From positions 3,763,220 through 3,827,219 of the forward strand of contig NZ_CP157428.1 in assembly GCF_041021895.1 (NCBI RefSeq): a stretch of 64,000 nt of DNA, given 5' to 3'. This stretch comes from Acinetobacter sp. XH1741. GTDB lineage: Bacteria > Pseudomonadota > Gammaproteobacteria > Pseudomonadales > Moraxellaceae. The first letter of the stretch is position 1; each line of letters opens with the position of its first letter. Shown here piece by piece: positions 54,510 through 64,000 of the stretch. A program made the position numbers and the translations under genes. Below the pieces are notes generated by a model. The model saw nothing but the letters and a program-made list of their open reading frames with translations. It was not told the DNA's origin and searched no databases.

Positions 54510-54947
54510 TTAGCTCCCGAAATTCGTTTGAAGTTGTTGATCTAGCCACTGCTGCAACTCAGGAGCGCGTAATGCACCGCTCATTCGAGCAACTTCTGTC
54601 GTTTTATTCATTAATACAACCGTAGGAATACTTCTCACATTAAACGCTTGGCTTAAGCGAGGAGACTCTTCAGTATTAATCTTGGCAAAAATAACACGTG
54701 GATTCTGTTTTGCAACTTGTGCAAAATGTGGTGCCATCATTTTACAAGGTCCGCACCATTCTGCCCATAAATCTATCAAAATAGGGAGATCACTATTCGT
54801 GATGTAGTTACTAAAATTCTGTTCATTTAACTCAATCGGCGCAAGTGGCAATAATGGTTGATGACATTGCCCACAACTCGGCTGCGCGCTAAGTTTTTCC
54901 TCTGGAACTCTATTCTTTGCACCACAAGATGCACATACAATAATCAT
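54510..54947 (-). CDS. trxC: thioredoxin 2
   Basis: A 145-residue TrxC-type thioredoxin: an N-terminal zinc ribbon (CASCGAKN and CGQC) followed by the thioredoxin domain with WAEWCGPCKMMAP. TrxC is oxidative-stress-linked in other bacteria. It begins directly after the hydrolase stop (zero-base gap), so hydrolase-trxC-thioesterase is one minus-strand operon. Confidence 0.95.
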   Translation of the reverse strand: MIIVCASCGAKNRVPEEKLSAQPSCGQCHQPLLPLAPIELNEQNFSNYITNSDLPILIDLWAEWCGPCKMMAPHFAQVAKQNPRVIFAKINTEESPRLSQAFNVRSIPTVVLMNKTTEVARMSGALRAPELQQWLDQQLQTNFGS

Positions 54948-55844
54948 TTACATCACTCCTATATGCTGATGTAAAAATTCTAATTGGGTCGTCACTGCTT
55001 TTTCAAACCATGAACCGTGATAGATATCAAAATGTTTCATATCCCACTCATGATAACTCACAAAAGGTGCAATATTAGTCGCAGCTTCACGGCTAGACTC
55101 AATCGGGATCAAAGAATCATTTTGAGCAGCAATAAATAAAACGGGAATATTAATCTGACGTACGAGTTGAATTGGTCGATAACGCATCAAATTAAAGAAG
55201 ACTCGTGCTGGGACTTCCCCGCTCCAGTAATAATCAGGATTTACAATCGATAAATACCCATAATAGCTATCTGCTGTTGGCATAAAACATAATTTATGCT
55301 GATCAACAACAGGCAATCTCTTTGGATTAAGGCCCATTTTTGAACCCATATAATCTTGGCTCGACAACTTCAAAGCTTGGGGATAGCGCTGTAAGGGATA
55401 TAGTTTTGCTGTTTCTGCACCGTCTACATATGGAATTTGTACCATAATGGCCTGAATATTTTTTAATTCAGAGGCTAGACTTAAAGCATAACCTCCACTT
55501 AAAGAAGTTCCCCACAATACAATTCTTCGATTATCTATGAGTTTACAAGTAGAAGCATATTGAATGACCGTCTTCCAGTCTTCTAGCTGAGAATTGATTG
55601 AAATCATCTCTCGAGGCTTACCTGTACTGCCTCCCCAATATCGATAATCAAACAAAATGACAGCATAACCTGCTTGAGCAAAACGCTGAGCATACTGAAC
55701 AAGTTTGAATTGACGTAATCCAGCAAAACCATGTGCCATAATAATCACTGCAGATTTATTATTTGTTTTTGGAATATAAAAGTCAGCTGCGATCATTTCC
55801 TGATCACATGGAACATATAAAGGCTCAACCGTATAAGCGTGCAT
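54948..55844 (-). CDS. alpha/beta hydrolase
   Basis: A 298-residue cytoplasmic hydrolase. VIIMAHGFAGLRQFK is the oxyanion loop, VLWGTSLSGGYALSLA carries the nucleophilic Ser (GTSLSG), and NDSLIPIESSREAA plus EWDMKHFDIYHG near the end provide Asp and His. It resembles DLH/dienelactone- or acetyl-xylan-type esterases. Substrate unknown. It heads the trxC operon. Confidence 0.85.
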   Translation of the reverse strand: MHAYTVEPLYVPCDQEMIAADFYIPKTNNKSAVIIMAHGFAGLRQFKLVQYAQRFAQAGYAVILFDYRYWGGSTGKPREMISINSQLEDWKTVIQYASTCKLIDNRRIVLWGTSLSGGYALSLASELKNIQAIMVQIPYVDGAETAKLYPLQRYPQALKLSSQDYMGSKMGLNPKRLPVVDQHKLCFMPTADSYYGYLSIVNPDYYWSGEVPARVFFNLMRYRPIQLVRQINIPVLFIAAQNDSLIPIESSREAATNIAPFVSYHEWDMKHFDIYHGSWFEKAVTTQLEFLHQHIGVM

Positions 55845-56036
55845 ATGTACTCCGTGGCATTATGGTCGAAGTATTGAATTTACAAAAAACATCCTGATCG
55901 CCTTTTTAAAATCTAGAGCTGTTCTATGACATAAGTTTTATCTATGTAGGAACAACGTTTTAGTGTCTTGTATCTCAGGTTAAGCTTAATGCTATGATAC
56001 AGCATAAGATGTTTTATTAAATTTTGGAGTGACGAA

Positions 56037-56372
56037 ATGTCAGATAATGTTGGTTTCGCAGGTCAAATTGGTCCAGAACATGTTGGTCAAGTTGTAGAAA
56101 AAGGATTTAAATCTATTATTAATAACCGCCCTGACATGGAAGGCGGTCCAGAACAACCAACAAGCTCTCAAATTGAAGAAGCAGCACGTCAAGCAGGGCT
56201 TGATTATGTTTACCAACCTGTAGTTGCAGGTCAAATTACCGAGCTTGATGTACGTACTTTTGCAAATCATTATAATGAACTTCCAAAACCGGTACTTATG
56301 TTCTGCCGTACAGGGAACCGTTCAAACAATCTTTATCAATTAGCAAAACAAATGGATTTATTAGACGATTAA
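56037..56372 (+). CDS. DUF442 / beta-lactamase-hydrolase-like phosphatase-fold protein (TIGR01244)
   Basis: A 111-residue protein of the DUF442 family: FAGQIGPEHVGQVVEKGFKSIINNRPD and the Cys-phosphatase-like loop VLMFCRTGNRSNNLYQLAK, with the Cys-x5-Arg signature (CRTGNRS). The family acts in sulfur or persulfide handling or protein phosphatase chemistry. GGAGTGACGA before ATG gives a clear start. Confidence 0.88.
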   Translation: MSDNVGFAGQIGPEHVGQVVEKGFKSIINNRPDMEGGPEQPTSSQIEEAARQAGLDYVYQPVVAGQITELDVRTFANHYNELPKPVLMFCRTGNRSNNLYQLAKQMDLLDD

Positions 56373-56391
56373 TTCTTTGAATACAATTACT

Positions 56392-56427
56392 AAAAGCTCT
56401 ATTTTTATTTAAAGATAGAGCTTTTTT
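56392..56427 (+). terminator. terminator of the DUF442 gene
   Basis: AAAAGCTCTAT/ATAGAGCTTTT stem with a 12-base loop and T6 after it, 20 bases downstream of the stop. Confidence 0.85.
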
Positions 56428-56521
56428 AATAAAAAAATATATACAACTGCATCAATTCAACAGATATAAAACTGGTCTTCAGCTAAAGTATTTAAATCAT
56501 TTTAAATTTTTCAGTTCTCTC

Positions 56522-56626
56522 ATGAATAAACTTATCTTCTTACTAATCGGTTGTCTTATTCTTAGCGCATGTTCATCAATGCAGGTACGCCCTACAGTAG
56601 GTGTAAGCATGGGAACACAACTCTAA
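56522..56626 (+). CDS. 34-residue lipoprotein
   Basis: A short gene encoding a signal sequence MNKLIFLLIGCLILSAC with a lipobox LSAC, so the Cys17 would be lipidated, followed by only 17 residues (SSMQVRPTVGVSMGTQL). There is no strong Shine-Dalgarno site before ATG, the main doubt. It is followed immediately by a perfect 12-bp hairpin terminator. Very short lipoproteins of this kind exist in Acinetobacter; function unknown. Confidence 0.6.
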   Translation: MNKLIFLLIGCLILSACSSMQVRPTVGVSMGTQL

Positions 56627-56627
56627 A

Positions 56628-56658
56628 AAAAGAAGCAGCATTTAAGCTGCTTCTTTTA
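56628..56658. terminator. bidirectional terminator between the small lipoprotein and the Big-1 lipoprotein
   Basis: Twelve-base perfect stem AAAAGAAGCAGC/GCTGCTTCTTTT with a six-base loop. It serves both converging genes. Confidence 0.9.
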
Positions 56659-56660
56659 TA

Positions 56661-58142
56661 TTAATTACCATTTGAACAGTTTGGATCGATTCCATATGGG
56701 CTTAATATATTCGGAGCATTAAGTTCACTCACGGTAACATCTTTAGTTAAATAACCTAAAGTTAAAGATGTAGATCCTTTAATCAAACTTCCCGAAACTG
56801 TAGATTTAGCCGTTAACTGAACCGTTAACCAAGATGCATAAATTTTAGGGTATTGAATCTTAAGATCAAAACGACCATTTCCATCTGTTGTATATTTATT
56901 ATTGGTTGCAGCAGTACCTGCACTATTAATATACGATACAACTTGGACTGTAGAATTTTCTTTAAGCGGCTTTAATTGATTAACAACCTCACCGTTAACA
57001 TTTACGGCTTGAACTGGTGAAGTACATGCAGCTCTAGTAACAGGTAAATATTCATCTGGCTTACCATCTGCAGGAGTAGACGTGTCAACAAAAGCAAATT
57101 GCCCCTTATAATAAGCAAGCGCATTGACCCCCATTGTTACGTCTTGATTTGGTATAGGTTTACCATCAACATCAGTCACTTGTACTGAAATATTTTTATA
57201 GTAGTAAACACCATCACTGGAGTCTTCCATTGTTGTCGGATTATATGCTACAGCAATAGCACCAACCGCTACCGGCACATCAGAATTAACAACATCGAGT
57301 TTATACGTATAAACTTTTGTTGATTGACCAAAGTTAGCTTCTAAAACAAGATCATCTGTTACAAACTGTGCTGCACTATATGATGACGCTCTTTGATTTT
57401 CACTAAAGGATAAAGTGTAGGTGATCTGACCATTGGCATCAGTTTGCGTCGCATTTGGTGTAAATCTAACGCCATTTGACGCTGAGTTTCTAACTTTAAG
57501 CGTGATCGCTTGATTTGCTAAAGTTGAACCATTTGCATCTACAGCTGTTAATGTAACAGTTGTTTGATCGCCCCTAACATTTAAAGAAGTTTTTGTAGCA
57601 TCAAACAAAACAATACTGGTGGTATCAGCTTCAACAGTACTATCACTACCTGTGACTGTTACAGTTTGTTCTTGAGTCAGCGTATCATTATTTGTAGATG
57701 CAATTAATTTAAAACCATTTTTCACCAGCTCATTTATTGAACTTGATGTTTTTGGAGTTTTTATAATGTATACGGCATTACCTGCTGCATCTGTAGTTTG
57801 AGTAGACACTCCTTCTATAGAAGCATTATTGGTTGGATCAACTAATGCCAAAGTAACATTAGCACCAGCAACGCCACCTTTATTTTTATCTAAAGCTCTA
57901 ACTGTAACTGTTAAAGTATCATTCGTCGCCGCAACTGATAATTTATCTAGCTCTATCTTTAATGCTGTAGCAGTCGTTTGTTGAGATCCAGAATTATTAC
58001 TTCCAGATGAGGAATTACTACTATTTGATGAACCACTCTGGTAATAACCATCGCCGCCTCCCCCACCACAACTCGCTAACATAATTGATACAGCAATAGC
58101 CGACAACTTCAAGGTAAGTTGTTTTTTATACATACTTTTCAT
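56661..58142 (-). CDS. lipoprotein with Big-1 (bacterial Ig-like) domains
   Basis: A 493-residue secreted protein. The signal peptide ends at the lipobox LASC, followed by a glycine-rich and Ser/Asn-rich linker (residues 25-56). Then come Ig-like repeats with the Big-1 pattern: LTVTVRALDKNKGGVAGANVTL, DQTTVTLTAVDANGSTLANQAITLKVR split over residues 190-220, and ISVQVTDVDGKPIPNQDVTM. Such domains form rigid rods on the surface in invasin and intimin relatives. ATG at 58142 or 58133; the SD position does not decide. Three to four repeats; adhesion or matrix role is inference. Confidence 0.85.
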   Translation of the reverse strand: MKSMYKKQLTLKLSAIAVSIMLASCGGGGGDGYYQSGSSNSSNSSSGSNNSGSQQTTATALKIELDKLSVAATNDTLTVTVRALDKNKGGVAGANVTLALVDPTNNASIEGVSTQTTDAAGNAVYIIKTPKTSSSINELVKNGFKLIASTNNDTLTQEQTVTVTGSDSTVEADTTSIVLFDATKTSLNVRGDQTTVTLTAVDANGSTLANQAITLKVRNSASNGVRFTPNATQTDANGQITYTLSFSENQRASSYSAAQFVTDDLVLEANFGQSTKVYTYKLDVVNSDVPVAVGAIAVAYNPTTMEDSSDGVYYYKNISVQVTDVDGKPIPNQDVTMGVNALAYYKGQFAFVDTSTPADGKPDEYLPVTRAACTSPVQAVNVNGEVVNQLKPLKENSTVQVVSYINSAGTAATNNKYTTDGNGRFDLKIQYPKIYASWLTVQLTAKSTVSGSLIKGSTSLTLGYLTKDVTVSELNAPNILSPYGIDPNCSNGN

Positions 58143-58289
58143 TTCCCCAATCTTTCCTAAAGGTATAAGATTTTTTAATTATTTATATTATTAGTGTAAT
58201 CATATTCGCCACACTCTGTAAACATAAATTACATTGTGTTTTATTATGTAACTTATTAAATGCAAAATTCTTAAATATTGGGATTTATA

Positions 58290-59663
58290 ATGTTCGATAT
58301 TATTATCATTGGCGCAGGTACGGCTGGTATTAGCGCCTATAAAGAAGCAGTAAAATTTACCAATAATATTTTAATTATAAATGATGGACCATGGGATACC
58401 AGTTGCGCACGTGTAGGGTGTATGCCAAGTAAAGTTTTAATCTCTACAGCAAATCGTATGTATGACATACAAAATGCTCAAGAAGTTGGACTGAATGCTT
58501 CAGTAGATATTAACACTGATCAAGTTATGCAACATGTACAAACTTTACGTGACCGTTTTACAAAAGCTACCCTAAAAGATGTAGAACAGTGGCCAACTGA
58601 ACATAAAATTTCAGGTAAAGCATATTTTATTGATCCACAAACTATAGAAGTTAATGGTAAACAGTACCAATCAAAAAGCTTTATTCTAGCAGTAGGCTCT
58701 ACACCTAATTATGACCAAGCTTGGAAAAAAGAATTAGGTGAGCGTTTTATCACTACAGATCAAATATTTGAATTAGAAAAACTACCTAAATCTATTGCTA
58801 TTATTGGAAGTGGTGTAATTGCCCTCGAGATTGCACAAGCATTACATCGTTTAGATGTAGAAACAACTATATTTGCACGAAGTAAAAGAATTGGAATATT
58901 TACTAGCTCTAAATTACAGCAACTTGCTCAAGAAGAGTTAAGTAAAGATTTAAACCTTTTATTTGAGACATTACCGACCGAAGTAAAGTCTACTTCTGAT
59001 GGTGTTATATTAAATTATAAAGTTGACGAAAAAGAATATTCTATTAAAACCGACTATGTTTTATCTGCAACAGGTCGTTCAAGCCTACTTGATACTCTAA
59101 AGCTAGATAATATTGATAAATCTTTTATTGATATTAAGTTGTTACCCATAGATGCAAAGACAAAACAGTTAGATAAGCATCCAATTTTTATTGTAGGAGA
59201 TGCTTATACTTCAACCCCCTTACAACATGAAGCAGCGCATGAAGGGAAAAAAGTTGTTTATAACTGTCTGAATTATCCACAGGTTAATACGGTTAAAACA
59301 CTCACTCCCTTAGGAATTGTATTTAGCCACCCAGAAATGGCAATTGTGGGACAAAGTTATAAACAGCTAAAAGATAATGGCATAGACTTTGTCACGGGTG
59401 AAGTCTCTTATGAAAGACAAGGAAGAGCTATTGTACTTGGGAAAAATAAGGGCGCTATTGAAGTTTATATAGAACGAGAAACGCAAAAGCTACTTGGTGC
59501 AGAGCTGTTTACCGAAGCAACAGAACATATGGCTCACCTATTAAGCTGGATCATTAGTGAAGAATTATCATTAAATGACATTTTAGAAAAGCCTTTTTAT
59601 CATCCCACTCTTGAAGAAGGACTACGCACAGCTCTAAAACATGCACGTAGACAGTTAAAATAA
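58290..59663 (+). CDS. dihydrolipoyl-dehydrogenase-like flavoprotein disulfide reductase
   Basis: A 457-residue enzyme with FDIIIIGAGTAGISAYKEA at the N-terminus (FAD site), the redox-active disulfide CARVGCMPSK, IAIIGSGVIALEIAQAL (NAD site) and HPTLEEGLRTAL with the C-terminal His and Glu. The Lpd family is likely, but the gene is not next to E1/E2 subunits of a dehydrogenase complex, so its physiological partner is open. The longest frame starts at TTG four codons earlier; ATG at 58290 matches the family. The next feature is the rrn operon's terminator. Confidence 0.88.
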   Translation: MFDIIIIGAGTAGISAYKEAVKFTNNILIINDGPWDTSCARVGCMPSKVLISTANRMYDIQNAQEVGLNASVDINTDQVMQHVQTLRDRFTKATLKDVEQWPTEHKISGKAYFIDPQTIEVNGKQYQSKSFILAVGSTPNYDQAWKKELGERFITTDQIFELEKLPKSIAIIGSGVIALEIAQALHRLDVETTIFARSKRIGIFTSSKLQQLAQEELSKDLNLLFETLPTEVKSTSDGVILNYKVDEKEYSIKTDYVLSATGRSSLLDTLKLDNIDKSFIDIKLLPIDAKTKQLDKHPIFIVGDAYTSTPLQHEAAHEGKKVVYNCLNYPQVNTVKTLTPLGIVFSHPEMAIVGQSYKQLKDNGIDFVTGEVSYERQGRAIVLGKNKGAIEVYIERETQKLLGAELFTEATEHMAHLLSWIISEELSLNDILEKPFYHPTLEEGLRTALKHARRQLK

Positions 59664-59720
59664 TACCTTTAGAAGGATTTTCTTAATTTTAAAGTGGGCT
59701 CTTATTTATTTCGCGCACAT

Positions 59721-59757
59721 AAAAAAACACCCCAAGCTCTTTTGAGATTGGGGTGTT
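59721..59757 (-). terminator. rrn operon terminator
   Basis: AAACACCCCA/TGGGGTGTTT stem with a 14-base loop, with A7 on the left that becomes a U run on minus-strand transcripts. It lies just after the 5S gene. Confidence 0.9.
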
Positions 59758-59766
59758 TGAATAATG

Positions 59767-59881
59767 AGCTGGCGATGACTTACTCTCACATGGGTAACCC
59801 CACACTACCATCAGCGCTAAGAGGTTTCACTTCTGAGTTCGGGAAGGGATCAGGTGGTTCACTCTTGCTATGGTCGCCAGC
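59767..59881 (-). rRNA. rrf: 5S ribosomal RNA
   Basis: The minus-strand sequence starts GCTGGCGACCATAGC and ends GTCATCGCCAGC, the complementary helix I of bacterial 5S rRNA, with the conserved CCCGAACTCAGAAGTGAAA motif in loop B. About 115 nt; ends are accurate to a few bases. Confidence 0.95.
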
Positions 59882-60060
59882 ACAACTGTTATGGATACTT
59901 GCCTTGGTCTTATTGTCTGCCAATGCGTTTTCCAAATCTTTACAGATGGGCTGATTGAATCTGAACTTGTTCATTTTAACTAGTGGAATAACTAAATCAA
60001 GTTACTTAGTATGATAATGAATCGATTGATGCTTTATATACAACTGCTTGGGTGTTGTAT

Positions 60061-62951
<2,891 letters not shown>

Positions 62952-63310
62952 TACAACCCCAAACAGTCGTCAACACCTACAAGTGAGTGTTGTCCGTGCG
63001 ATTCTTCATCGCTACTATCTGTTGTCTGTGTACTTAAACACTGTACAGCTTCAATCTAAATTCATATACCAAAACGCTTGATTCAGTTAATTTGCTAGTT
63101 CTCAATTAACTCCAAGATCAGAATTACTTCATCTCTCTTTGTTATTGAGTGAACAATTTATTTCAGACTCAATTTTGCCAATCTGTTAATGAATAAACAT
63201 GCCTTCGTCAGGTCATGCTTAATACCGTGATACTTAAATCACAGAAGTTAATAAACCAAGATCTCAATCTCTATTTACTAATTTCTGTAATCCGAACTTC
63301 TCTTAAGTTC
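62952..63310 (-). other. spacer between tRNA-Ala and 23S rRNA
   Basis: About 360 bases of the internal transcribed spacer. It carries the 5' half of the 23S processing stem (near 62950-62970) and a small CAACAC/GTGTTG hairpin near 62971-62995. No gene is present. Confidence 0.7.
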
Positions 63311-63386
63311 TGGTGGAGACTAGGAGAGTCGAACTCCTGACCTCCTGCGTGCAAAGCAGGCGCTCTACCAACTAAGCTAAGTCCCC
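63311..63386 (-). tRNA. tRNA-Ala (anticodon TGC)
   Basis: 76 nt on the minus strand starting GGGGACTTAGCTTAGTTGG; anticodon arm CCTGCTTTGCACGCAGG with TGC, T-loop GTTCGACTC and CCA at the 3' end. It is the usual second tRNA of the rrn spacer. Confidence 0.97.
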
Positions 63387-63442
63387 AGCTTACATCATCA
63401 GTCATGTATCTTTTTATCTATAACTTCAACCAGTCAAAGTCA

Positions 63443-63519
<77 letters not shown>

Positions 63520-63578
63520 TCAGATACATCTATGAAGAACAACTTGTTGTGGATTCTTACCAATCGTCAATCTTTCGT

Positions 63579-64000
<422 letters not shown>

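Noticed and set aside
59694..59974. Frames over the 5S gene on both strands
   Set aside because: They overlap the 5S rRNA and its terminator, which explain the sequence.

Overview
The window is chromosomal DNA of an Acinetobacter, most likely A. baumannii or a close relative in the A. calcoaceticus-baumannii complex. The evidence is AT-rich coding DNA, a surface-polysaccharide cluster lying exactly between aspS and ilvE (the site of the A. baumannii lipooligosaccharide outer-core, or OC, locus), ordinary gamma-proteobacterial housekeeping genes, and an rrn operon with tRNA-Ile(GAT) and tRNA-Ala(TGC) in its spacer.

Layout. 1-3.2 kb: two paralogous acyl-CoA dehydrogenases, the first cut by the window edge. 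3.3-9.6 kb: psiE, an RcnB-like periplasmic protein, a conserved unknown, a cluster of intergenic hairpins, a phospholipase D-family protein, the ZnuD-type TonB receptor with a Zur-box-like palindrome at its promoter, and a DUF4184 membrane protein. 9.7-22.9 kb: aspS, then the OC locus (seven glycosyltransferase-like genes, a polysaccharide deacetylase pda1, ghy, and a phosphoethanolamine-transferase-like gene), then ilvE. Gene order matches the OCL1 type as I remember it. 22.9-27.9 kb: glnE, an orphan hybrid-free histidine kinase and a DUF2939 protein.

28.23-36.80 kb is a small integrative element inserted into the 3' end of tRNA-Leu(CAA). It is bounded by a 15-bp identical direct repeat and carries a tyrosine integrase next to the tRNA. 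Its cargo is a compact type VI secretion cassette: two PAAR proteins, an HExxH metallopeptidase candidate effector, and a secreted candidate immunity protein. It also has a single-pass membrane protein of unknown function, a small XRE regulator preceded by four 15-bp tandem repeats, an IS256-family insertion with an 8-bp target duplication, an AlpA-like regulator with its own upstream repeats, and an unrecognised protein. This is the accessory and most interesting part of the window.

37-59.7 kb is core genome: queA, a DUF3137/LemA-like pair, tgt-yajC-secD-secF, coaBC (convergent), radC, a bestrophin-like channel, a PHP phosphatase, yciB, a YciI protein, mnmC, a rhodanese, yajQ, hotdog and NTF2-like proteins, a thioesterase-trxC-hydrolase group, a DUF442 protein, a previously easy-to-miss 34-residue lipoprotein, a Big-1 lipoprotein and an Lpd-like flavoenzyme. 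59.7-64 kb is an rrn operon on the minus strand (5S, 23S, tRNA-Ala, tRNA-Ile and the 3' part of 16S).

Several start codons were moved from the longest open frame to an internal ATG on the basis of Shine-Dalgarno sites or signal peptides; these are noted per gene. All identifications are by reading the sequence; no database search was run.
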